Source of the DNA: Methanobacteriota archaeon
GTDB lineage: Archaea > Thermoplasmatota > Thermoplasmata > RBG-16-68-12
Reading direction: 5' to 3'
DNA: 10,228 bases
Assembly (NCBI GenBank): GCA_005878665.1
Contig: VBLR01000088.1
Coordinates: 1-10,228, forward strand
Position numbers and translations under genes: made by a program. Within the stretch, counting starts at the first letter, position 1; each line of letters begins with the position of its first letter. The notes beneath the pieces were generated by a model. The model saw only the letters and a program-made list of their open reading frames with translations, did no database searches and had not been told where the DNA came from. This document shows positions 1 through 5,031 of this stretch, piece after piece.

Positions 1-2
1 CC

Positions 3-173
3 TTGAAGTTGTTGAAACAGGCGAAACGCCGCGGCGTCGACGTGAAGCCTGCGCGTCCGCTGGTGAAACAATGCGCCCGGGCGCTGAAGTCCAAAGATTA
101 CGCAAGCGCAATCCGTCTCGCCGAGGAAGTCGCGAGGTACGCCGGGGGCGAATCGGCCGCCGACATTCCGTGA
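3..173 (+). CDS. C-terminal end of a helical protein (5' partial)
   Basis: An open frame enters from the left edge and ends at TGA 171-173, leaving the last 56 residues of a protein. Codons are G/C-ending as in neighbouring genes. The residues are Lys/Arg/Ala-rich and read as two amphipathic helices separated by a short loop (GVDVKPARP). The second helix pair, around KDYASAIRLAEE, resembles the spacing of helical-repeat (TPR-like) or coiled-coil proteins. No catalytic motif is present in the visible part, so no function is assigned. The frame could in principle be chance, but its length, composition and clean stop argue for a real gene end. Confidence 0.55.
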   Translation: MKLLKQAKRRGVDVKPARPLVKQCARALKSKDYASAIRLAEEVARYAGGESAADIP

Positions 174-324
174 GTTGGCACTCCTCATCCTCAAGCTTAT
201 GCAGACCGCCAGGAGCAGAGGCTGAGGAGCTGCGAATTCGTGCGCCCGCCCGCTCCCTTCCTCACGAGCAAGAGTCGGGTTTGGGGCTGTCCTCCGCCGC
301 GAAAGGTCGAAAGCCGAGGGCACG

Positions 325-338
325 GCTGTTTTTCGGCG
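325..338 (+). terminator. Possible T-run terminator
   Basis: Five consecutive T (TTTTT) sit in a GC-rich background about 155 nt after the stop codon of the left-edge gene. Archaeal RNA polymerase can terminate on short U-runs without a hairpin. The distance is long and the run is single, so this is a weak call. Confidence 0.2.
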
Positions 339-360
339 CCAAAGACCGGGACCGCCAAGG

Positions 361-370
361 CTATTATCCA
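361..370 (+). promoter_or_regulatory. TATA-like box before the VOC gene
   Basis: The AT-rich stretch CTATTATCCA stands out in GC-rich sequence and is centred about 33 bp before the ATG at 398. That predicts a transcript starting within roughly 10 nt of the start codon. The arrangement matches other genes in this window and supports 398 over the upstream in-frame ATG at 71. Confidence 0.4.
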
Positions 371-397
371 ACGGCGGACCTCCAGCGGGCCGAGACC

Positions 398-787
398 ATG
401 AAGGCCAAGTTCTTCTACACCGGCATTAGGGTGAAGGATCTCGAGGCGTCCGTGAAATTCTACACGACCCTCCTCGGGATGAAGGTGCGCAGCCGAAACA
501 CCGTTGACGCCGCGAAGGGGACCGTCGTTGAACTCGTTTGCGAAGGAGAGGGCGGCAATACCCTCGAGCTGAACTACTACGAGAAGGGCAGCTCGTTCGA
601 CACGAAGTACGAGGTCGGCGAGGGATTGGACCACCTCGCCTTCGCGATCAAGGACCTTGACGCCGCGCTCGCGGAAGCGGCGAAGGCGGGCCATCCGGTG
701 GTCCAGAAGATGCAGGAGCCCGGGAGCCGCTACGCGTACATCCAGGACCCGAACGGGATCTGGATCGAGCTCGCCCAATTCGGGTGA
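398..787 (+). CDS. VOC-superfamily protein, glyoxalase I-like
   Basis: This 129-residue protein has the two beta-alpha-beta-beta-beta modules of the vicinal oxygen chelate fold. Module 1 has the VKDLEASVKFYTTLLGM signature (residues 12-28) and module 2 has LDHLAFAIKDLDAAL (78-92). The end PNGIWIEL is typical of glyoxalase I-like proteins. Aligned to E. coli GloA, three metal ligands are present: Glu57 (in LEL), His79 (in LDHLAF) and Glu124 (in IEL). The first ligand, His5 of GloA, is Tyr7 here. The likely role is a cytosolic metal-dependent lyase, isomerase or dioxygenase acting on a small oxygenated substrate. Methylglyoxal-thiol detoxification is possible, but glutathione is not expected in most archaea, so the substrate is unknown. 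The same frame is open from 71, but residues before 398 look like noncoding translation and a TATA-like box precedes 398. Confidence 0.85.
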   Translation: MKAKFFYTGIRVKDLEASVKFYTTLLGMKVRSRNTVDAAKGTVVELVCEGEGGNTLELNYYEKGSSFDTKYEVGEGLDHLAFAIKDLDAALAEAAKAGHPVVQKMQEPGSRYAYIQDPNGIWIELAQFG

Positions 788-903
788 GGGCCGAACGGAC
801 TGAGGTGCCTACTTGTAGGGACGGGTTGGCCGGGAACAAGGGCTACGACAACGTAATCCTCACAGCGGTGGGCCTACGGCGGCCGCATGGCCCTCGTCTA
901 GTT

Positions 904-1215
904 TCACGCGTGAGCGACGATCCTCTTCGGATGAGTCGCGCGGCGCAAGCGGAGCTGCGCCCACACCGCGCCGACGATTCCAAGGACTCCCAAGAGCGCC
1001 ACGATCTGATCGTGATGGAGCTCGCTCGTATCGAAGAGATCGGCGGGCTGGATAAATGTCCCATTCGTGAACGGGCCAATGACGATGCCCGTCGCCCAGA
1101 ACACGCCGAGGACCGCCAGGGGTGTCCACCACGACTTCACAAAGTGGAAAATGAGGAGGCTGACGAGGGAAGCCACACCCACCGCAACGACGGCTTCGAC
1201 AATCGAGATTGGCAT
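904..1215 (-). CDS. Small three-helix membrane protein, unknown function
   Basis: The 103-residue product has three hydrophobic segments, about residues 5-27, 31-52 and 68-88. A polar loop containing FTNGTF and DTSELHHD separates the second and third, and the basic tail (LRLRRATHPKR) should be cytoplasmic. I do not recognise the family. The call rests on the regular membrane topology, which chance frames rarely give, and on an AT-rich box centred 26 bp upstream of its ATG. That is the canonical archaeal TATA-to-start distance for a leaderless mRNA. It converges on the VOC gene with a 116-bp gap and is divergent from the GNAT gene. The long open frame on the opposite strand here (784-1323) is treated as its shadow. 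Confidence 0.75.
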   Translation of the reverse strand: MPISIVEAVVAVGVASLVSLLIFHFVKSWWTPLAVLGVFWATGIVIGPFTNGTFIQPADLFDTSELHHDQIVALLGVLGIVGAVWAQLRLRRATHPKRIVAHA

Positions 1216-1234
1216 CGCCGGCTACCATGCTGGA

Positions 1235-1246
1235 TCACTTTAAGTG
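1235..1246 (-). promoter_or_regulatory. Archaeal TATA box for the small membrane protein
   Basis: On the minus strand the sequence reads CACTTAAAGTG, centred at 1241, exactly 26 bp from the A of the ATG at 1215. This is the expected TATA-to-TSS distance in archaea, so the mRNA is probably leaderless. The box is itself a perfect 5-1-5 palindrome, so the strand preference comes from spacing to the gene. Confidence 0.6.
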
Positions 1247-1262
1247 CCTTCCGAACCAACCC

Positions 1263-1270
1263 GCTTAAGC
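1263..1270 (+). promoter_or_regulatory. Possible promoter box for the tandem GNAT gene
   Basis: GCTTAAGC is a perfect 8-bp palindrome and the most AT-rich core upstream of the GNAT gene. If used as a TATA box on the plus strand, it would start transcription near 1293 and give a leader of about 30 nt before ATG 1324. It lies 20 bp from the minus-strand box, so the two could form a compact divergent promoter. Confidence 0.3.
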
Positions 1271-1323
1271 TCCAACCGAATCGGCACCTCTTCGGCGAGG
1301 AGACGCGGTCGGACGGAACAGAG

Positions 1324-2373
1324 ATGAGGCGATCCCACGTTGACGCCCTCGTGGGCATGCATGAGTTAGACGTTCGAGTCCGTCCGGCGAGGCAGAGCGA
1401 CATTCCCGCATTGGTCTCGGTTTCAAATTCGTCCGTAGACGAGGACGCGGGGTTCGGGACGCCCCGTTCCCAATCGAGCTGGTCGGACGTCTCGACCCTG
1501 TCCGCGGTGTGGAAGGACCCGAATTGGGTCCGCGGGGAGGAGGTCTTCGTCGCCGAGATGGACGGACGAGTCGTCGGCGTCGTCACGATCGAGGACCGCG
1601 GGGACGCGCTCGAGCTGATCAATATCGACGTCGCGGGCGAGTTGCAGGGTCGAGGGATCGGGACGCGACTCGTTCGGCATGTGGAGGGACGAGCCCGCGC
1701 CGCGGGCAAGCGCGCCGTGACGCTCGGTACGAGCCGGAGCGCCGCCGGGGTGGCGTGGAAGTCGTTGCCGTGGTGGCAGTCGCTGGGCTACCGCATCACG
1801 GGTGAGGAGGAGAACGATTGGACCCGATCGATCGGACCGGGGGTCCGAGAGATCCGGATGAGGAAGGACCTGCTTCGGACGAGCGAGGTGATCTTGCGGG
1901 ACGTCGCGGAAGCGGACCTCCCGATCTTCTTCGAGCATCAACGAGACCCGGCCGCGAACTACATGGCTGCGTTCACGGCCCGCGATCCGACCAACAGAGA
2001 TGCCTTCACCGCGCACTGGAAACGGATTCTCAACGACGACACAGTGATCGTGAAGACGATCGAATTCCAAGGGGACGTGGTCGGCAGCGTCGCGAAGTTC
2101 GTTGACAAGGAATTCGGCAAACCGGAGATCACCTACTGGATTGGAAAGGAATACTGGGGAATGGGTCTCGCGACCAAGGCGCTCTCCGAATTTCTGCGTG
2201 ACATCCGAGTGCGTCCGATCTACGGCCGCGCGGCCAAGGACAATGTCGCCTCGATTCGAGTCATGGAAAAATGCGGGTTCGTTATTTCTGGGTACGGTAA
2301 CGGATTTGCAAACGCACGGGGCAAAGAAATCGAGGAAGTCATCCTGGAACTGAGTGAGCCCCTCGCGCATTGA
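1324..2373 (+). CDS. Tandem GNAT acetyltransferase (GNAT + RimJ/RimL-type)
   Basis: The product has 349 residues and two complete GCN5-related N-acetyltransferase domains in one frame. Domain 1 (about 17-182) begins VRVRPARQSDIPALV, carries the acetyl-CoA pyrophosphate loop QGRGIG (108-113) and ends with WWQSLGYRITG and EIRMRKDL. Domain 2 (about 186-343) begins SEVILRDVAEADLPIFFEHQ, carries YWGMGLATKAL (277-287) and NVASIRVMEKCGF (308-319), the pattern of RimJ/RimL-type enzymes. Both should transfer acetyl from acetyl-CoA to an amine; substrates are unknown. The linker between them is only a few residues. ATG 1357, twelve codons later, is an alternative start lying closer to the first strand; neither has a strong ribosome site. 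GC content falls from about 70-78% in domain 1 to about 48-58% in the second half of domain 2, suggesting the halves have different histories. Confidence 0.85.
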   Translation: MRRSHVDALVGMHELDVRVRPARQSDIPALVSVSNSSVDEDAGFGTPRSQSSWSDVSTLSAVWKDPNWVRGEEVFVAEMDGRVVGVVTIEDRGDALELINIDVAGELQGRGIGTRLVRHVEGRARAAGKRAVTLGTSRSAAGVAWKSLPWWQSLGYRITGEEENDWTRSIGPGVREIRMRKDLLRTSEVILRDVAEADLPIFFEHQRDPAANYMAAFTARDPTNRDAFTAHWKRILNDDTVIVKTIEFQGDVVGSVAKFVDKEFGKPEITYWIGKEYWGMGLATKALSEFLRDIRVRPIYGRAAKDNVASIRVMEKCGFVISGYGNGFANARGKEIEEVILELSEPLAH

Positions 2374-2383
2374 GAGCGGATGC

Positions 2384-2395
2384 CCGGCCGGCCGG
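2384..2395. repeat. Perfect 12-bp GC palindrome between convergent genes
   Basis: CCGGCCGGCCGG is fully self-complementary and lies between the GNAT stop codon and the A/T-rich tract at 2398-2406. It may help end transcription from either side, or may be a simple CCGG repeat. Confidence 0.5.
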
Positions 2396-2397
2396 AC

Positions 2398-2406
2398 AAA
2401 AAGAAA
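2398..2406 (-). terminator. T-rich terminator for the six-helix membrane protein gene
   Basis: On the minus strand the tract reads TTTCTTTTT, about 34 nt after the stop codon of the gene at 2440-3111. Short T-rich runs are sufficient archaeal terminators, and this is one of few such runs in GC-rich sequence. Confidence 0.45.
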
Positions 2407-2439
2407 GGGACGGTAACGGAGCGTTCATTTGCTTCGCAT

Positions 2440-3111
2440 TCAAGCGGGCAGCCCCGGGGCCCGAGACATCCCCTTCAGGCGCAGTTCTTCGTATCCCCAG
2501 AGGAACAACGCGAGCCAGAGGGAGAGGGACAAGAACCCCGCCGTGAGACCAATTACCGAGACGCCATCGATCCCCGTCGCCCTCCAGAGGACCGTGAGGC
2601 CTGAGCTTAGCGAGCCGGCGACGAGAGCGACGACTCCGGCGACGCGGGCCTGCCAAATGCCGACGCCCAAGAGAAGCCAGTAGAACGTCAGGCCGAGGGC
2701 AATCGCGAAGCCCACGTCCACGGCGCCGATGGCCTCCCGGAGGTTAGGGGCGTACACGAATCCAAGGATGAGTCCCAGCGAGGTTCGTATCAAGGCGGCA
2801 CCAACCGACGCCGCGAATCCGAGCCCCGCGAGCCCCAGGAACGCTCGTTGGCTCGGGTCGACGTGAGCGCGATCTCGCCACACAATCCAGAACCCGACGA
2901 TCAACACCGCGGCACTCGCCCCGACGAACAGCAAGGCAAGTAGCGGAAGCCACAGGGTGTGGAGGGTGTAGTAAAATGACTCCTGTTCCGCGGGAACCGG
3001 ATTCGGTAGCAGGTACCCTGTGTACTGGAAGACGAAGGAGAGGAAATGTAAGCCGATCGCACCTGCAAAGAAGAGAAGTCCAATCCCGGAACGCGAGGTC
3101 GAGGGCGTCAT
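2440..3111 (-). CDS. Six-helix integral membrane protein, unknown family
   Basis: From ATG 3111 the product has 223 residues and six predicted transmembrane helices at about 10-33, 53-78, 90-118, 128-152, 156-176 and 184-207. The short basic C-terminus (EELRLKGMSR) follows a final Trp/Leu-rich helix. No transporter, kinase or enzyme motif is recognisable, so no function is assigned. TTG 3138 would add nine residues (EAAGWKGSM region). ATG 3111 is preferred because GGAAGGG sits just upstream as a Shine-Dalgarno-like site and the AT-rich stretch at about 3148-3163 would start a transcript near 3129, downstream of the TTG. The cupin gene lies 120 bp upstream on the same strand, but this separate AT-rich box argues against an obligate operon. 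Confidence 0.7.
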   Translation of the reverse strand: MTPSTSRSGIGLLFFAGAIGLHFLSFVFQYTGYLLPNPVPAEQESFYYTLHTLWLPLLALLFVGASAAVLIVGFWIVWRDRAHVDPSQRAFLGLAGLGFAASVGAALIRTSLGLILGFVYAPNLREAIGAVDVGFAIALGLTFYWLLLGVGIWQARVAGVVALVAGSLSSGLTVLWRATGIDGVSVIGLTAGFLSLSLWLALFLWGYEELRLKGMSRAPGLPA

Positions 3112-3147
3112 GGAACCCTTCCAGCCTGCCGCCTCCAAGCTCGTCCG

Positions 3148-3163
3148 AAATCATGAATGTTAC
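3148..3163 (-). promoter_or_regulatory. Possible promoter of the six-helix membrane protein gene
   Basis: AT-rich stretch (CGTAACATTCATGATTT on the minus strand) centred about 44 bp before ATG 3111. It would give a leader of roughly 18 nt that includes GGAAGGG. It matches the archaeal TATA consensus only weakly. Confidence 0.3.
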
Positions 3164-3231
3164 GTTCGGCCCGCCATCCCAGTGCGAGGCTTCGGTCCAT
3201 TGCCGCGCCCGCTGAATGCCTGCTCGACCCA

Positions 3232-3561
3232 TCAACGCGGGTTGGTCCCCTCCGCCGGCGCGAAGAACACGAGGACCGCCAAATTCTCCAGGATATCGTG
3301 GAACCGATGCTCGGCCCGTGCCGGAACGAAGACGACGCTTCCCGGCCGGACCTCGCGATCGTCCGAGCGCACACGGATCCGGGCACGGCCGCGGACGACA
3401 TAGTAGACTTCATCCTCGGCGTGGGCGGATTGCTTGTCCTCGGCGCCCCGCGGGAGTTCATAGAGCCCGCAACTCATCGATGCGACCCGCAGGAACTCGA
3501 GGTATGCCTCGCCCCGCCGCCGGCGCGCCTCGAGGAGATCGGTGACTTCGTGAGCGTCCAT
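3232..3561 (-). CDS. Small single-domain cupin protein
   Basis: This 109-residue protein is a single cupin beta-barrel. An N-terminal helix (about residues 5-28) precedes motif 1, AHAEDEVYYVVRG (46-58), which fits H-x3-E-x6-G. Motif 2, GSVVFVPARAEHRFHD (74-89), fits G-x5-P-x4-H. Likely metal ligands are His47, Glu51 and His85. The first histidine of the usual HxH pair is Ser45, so the site is a three-ligand variant. Cupins of this size serve as isomerases, dioxygenases or ligand-binding proteins; nothing here selects among these. ATG 3561 is preferred over GTG 3576, because the TATA-like box at 3595-3600 predicts transcription starting near 3571. An inverted repeat covers that start region, so repressor control is likely. 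The C-terminus AEGTNPR is short with no extra domain. Confidence 0.8.
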   Translation of the reverse strand: MDAHEVTDLLEARRRRGEAYLEFLRVASMSCGLYELPRGAEDKQSAHAEDEVYYVVRGRARIRVRSDDREVRPGSVVFVPARAEHRFHDILENLAVLVFFAPAEGTNPR

Positions 3562-3575
3562 CGAATGCCTCGCCA

Positions 3576-3594
3576 CCGGGGAATGAGTCCCCGG
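3576..3594. promoter_or_regulatory. Inverted repeat, candidate operator of the cupin gene
   Basis: CCGGGGA-ATGAG-TCCCCGG is a perfect 7-5-7 dyad. It begins immediately downstream of the cupin TATA-like box on the minus strand and covers the predicted transcription start, 15 bp before ATG 3561. A protein bound here would block polymerase, so it looks like a dimeric repressor site. The alternative, a hairpin in the mRNA leader, is less likely because the leader is predicted to be only about 10 nt. Confidence 0.5.
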
Positions 3595-3600
3595 ATAAAG
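3595..3600 (-). promoter_or_regulatory. TATA-like box of the cupin gene
   Basis: On the minus strand CTTTAT is centred about 36 bp before ATG 3561, predicting transcription from about 3571. It sits right beside the inverted repeat at 3576-3594. Confidence 0.45.
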
Positions 3601-3620
3601 TCGCGTCGGCCAACGCGGTA

Positions 3621-3630
3621 TGATTAAGTA
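3621..3630 (+). promoter_or_regulatory. Archaeal TATA box of the Pro-rich membrane protein gene
   Basis: TGATTAAGTA is an AT-rich island centred 29-30 bp upstream of ATG 3656, consistent with a leaderless or nearly leaderless mRNA. It overlaps the ATG at 3620, so that upstream in-frame ATG is unlikely to be transcribed. Confidence 0.55.
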
Positions 3631-3655
3631 TGCCGGCCTCTTGGCGGAGTCGCCG

Positions 3656-4201
3656 ATGGCCGACGATCCATCCGAAGAGGAAGAGAAGCGGCGGCAGAGC
3701 CCGCCGCCGGTCGAGTTCGTGAGGCCTTCGGAGACTCAGGGGCCGGCGCCTCCGCGGGACCAGCCCCCGGCCGCATGGGTCCCGCGACCGGAGGACTACC
3801 AGGTGCCTCCGGGGTGGGCCGGGCCGGCCGCCCGACCCGTGGGCCCTTCCAACCTCCCGAAGATCGCGGCGGTGTTCCTCCTGCTGTCCGGGATCCTCGG
3901 CATGGCCGGCGCCATCATCAATGCGGTCTCCCTCCCTTCGGTCTCGGACTACGCGAACTTCACGAATAGTTCGCCCGAGGTCTTGGCCGTGAGCCAGATC
4001 TGCGGCCTCATCTCGATCTGGTCCCAGGCCCTGGCCATCCTCGGCGGCGTGATGGCGTGGCAGCGGATGAACTGGAAGCTCACCTTGGTGTGCGCGATTT
4101 TCGCGCTATTCACCTTGGGTTACTTCCTCGTCGATGCGTCCCTCGTCGGCCTCGTCGGGCTGATCTTGACGGTCCTCGCGCGACGATACTTTGCCACGTG
4201 A
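3656..4201 (+). CDS. Pro-rich, four-helix membrane protein
   Basis: The 181-residue product has a disordered, acidic then Pro-rich N-terminal half (about 1-66, with PPP, PPRDQPP, PRPEDYQVPPGW) and four membrane helices at about 69-90, 111-135, 140-158 and 161-176. The external loop between helices 1 and 2 includes NFTNSS, a possible N-glycosylation site. It ends in a basic ARRYF. This layout recurs, as I recall, among poorly characterised archaeal membrane proteins, where the cytoplasmic Pro-rich arm may bind partners; that role is inference. ATG 3656 is chosen over ATG 3620 because the TATA box overlaps the latter and lies at the right distance from 3656. It converges on the SufR-like regulator with only 23 bp between stops. 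A TTTTT run at 4237-4241 inside that neighbour could end its transcript. Confidence 0.8.
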   Translation: MADDPSEEEEKRRQSPPPVEFVRPSETQGPAPPRDQPPAAWVPRPEDYQVPPGWAGPAARPVGPSNLPKIAAVFLLLSGILGMAGAIINAVSLPSVSDYANFTNSSPEVLAVSQICGLISIWSQALAILGGVMAWQRMNWKLTLVCAIFALFTLGYFLVDASLVGLVGLILTVLARRYFAT

Positions 4202-4224
4202 ACCCAGCCGCGTGACCGGGCAAG

Positions 4225-4896
4225 TCATCCTTGGGATTTTTCGCGTGGTCGAATCAGGAACCGGCACACGGGATCCCCAGCGACGACCCGGTGCGATGTC
4301 TCGACCTCCGCTCCGATGAGGTTCTGGAACATCTCCCGCTCGACGCGACACGCCTCGGGAAAGCTCTCCGCCACGGCCATGATCGGGCAGTTGTGCTCGA
4401 GCATCTCGACGACGTTCTTGCGGGCGGTCCCCATCTCGGCCATGTAGCCGCCCTCGTCCCGAATCTTCACGAGTTCCCCGACTCGGTCCTTCAGACCCGA
4501 ATCCGGGATCCGGTTGCGGTTCGCATCCAGGACCTCCTGCGCGCGCTGCTTCAGGAGTCGCACGACGGCCTCGCGCCCGAGTCGTTCCTCGATGAAGTTC
4601 AGGGCGCACAAGGTCATGTGGGTGTACGCCTCCGGGAAGAGAGTCGCGGAGTTCTTGCTCAGGTTGAAGAACGCCCGGGGCCGCCCTCGGCCGCCGGCCT
4701 TGAACGAGCGCTCCACGAGGCCCTTCGCCTCGAGCGAGTTCAAGTGCTTCAGCGTCGCCATCTTGGAGATTCGGAGCTCGGCGGACATGTCCGTCAGCGA
4801 GACCGTCCCACGCCGTTTGAGCGTGACAAGGATCTGTTTCTTAGCAGACGAAAAGCCCGAATCGAGGCCGCCCGAGCCGACTTCGTTCACGTTCAT
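4225..4896 (-). CDS. SufR-like winged-helix regulator with Fe-S-type cysteines
   Basis: This 223-residue regulator has an N-terminal winged HTH (about 17-80). Its recognition region is SLTDMSAELRISKMATLKHLNSLEAKGLV (33-61) and its wing is GGRGRPRAFFNLS (68-80), as in the ArsR/DeoR-like COG2345 group. A helical linker (about 90-165) leads to a C-terminal domain with Cys170, Cys183 and Cys211, that is C-x12-C-x27-C, plus His202. This spacing matches the cysteines I recall as holding the Fe-S cluster of cyanobacterial SufR, so it probably binds an Fe-S cluster and changes DNA binding with iron or oxidative stress. No suf genes are visible nearby, so the target is unknown. It has its own TATA-like box about 30 bp upstream. 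The alternative, a general COG2345 regulator that no longer binds a cluster, is less likely with all three cysteines kept. Confidence 0.85.
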   Translation of the reverse strand: MNVNEVGSGGLDSGFSSAKKQILVTLKRRGTVSLTDMSAELRISKMATLKHLNSLEAKGLVERSFKAGGRGRPRAFFNLSKNSATLFPEAYTHMTLCALNFIEERLGREAVVRLLKQRAQEVLDANRNRIPDSGLKDRVGELVKIRDEGGYMAEMGTARKNVVEMLEHNCPIMAVAESFPEACRVEREMFQNLIGAEVETSHRVVAGDPVCRFLIRPREKSQG

Positions 4897-4920
4897 GTTG
4901 CCGCAAGCAAAGGCATTCCC

Positions 4921-4932
4921 ATATCATATACC
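4921..4932 (-). promoter_or_regulatory. Archaeal TATA box of the SufR-like gene
   Basis: On the minus strand the island reads GGTATATGATAT, centred about 30 bp upstream of ATG 4896. It is the clearest TATA box in the window and implies a leaderless or very short leader mRNA, independent of the surface-protein gene upstream. Confidence 0.65.
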
Positions 4933-4983
4933 TAATCGTTTACAAAGTCGAGAATCCGAGAGACACCGGTCAGACTCCCCCCC

Positions 4984-5023
4984 GGAAGAAGGAAAGGAAG
5001 AAAGGGGCGGCGGGCAGCCGCCC
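4984..5023 (-). terminator. Hairpin plus pyrimidine-tract terminator of the surface-protein gene
   Basis: Eight nt after the stop codon of the surface-protein gene lies a perfect 7-bp stem, GGGCGGC/GCCGCCC with a 5-nt loop (5005-5023). It is followed on the minus strand by about 20 nt of T/C only (CCTTTCTTCCTTTCCTTCTT). This resembles an intrinsic terminator. Archaeal termination mainly needs the pyrimidine/T tract, with the stem possibly protecting the 3' end. It separates the surface-protein gene from the regulator downstream. Confidence 0.6.
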
Positions 5024-5031
5024 ATTGGCAT

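Noticed and set aside
71..397. N-terminal extension of the VOC protein
   Set aside because: It overlaps the end of the preceding gene, is Arg/Ser-rich without family similarity, and a TATA-like box lies at 361-370 just before the family-consistent ATG.
174..397. tRNA or structured RNA in the first intergenic stretch
   Set aside because: No TTCGANNC T-arm or acceptor pairing was found. The only stem (CTCCTCA at 181-187 with TGAGGAG at 223-229) is short with a 35-nt loop.
784..1323. Upstream half of a 529-codon plus-strand open frame as an N-terminal extension of the GNAT protein
   Set aside because: The residues look random and charged with no domain, and they lie opposite the convincing membrane protein at 904-1215. 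GNAT homology begins only after about 1360.
1423..2370. Long minus-strand open frame of 315 codons opposite the GNAT gene
   Set aside because: It is an antisense shadow typical of high-GC genes, with Arg/Asp/Pro-rich residues and no motif, while the plus strand encodes two recognisable GNAT domains.
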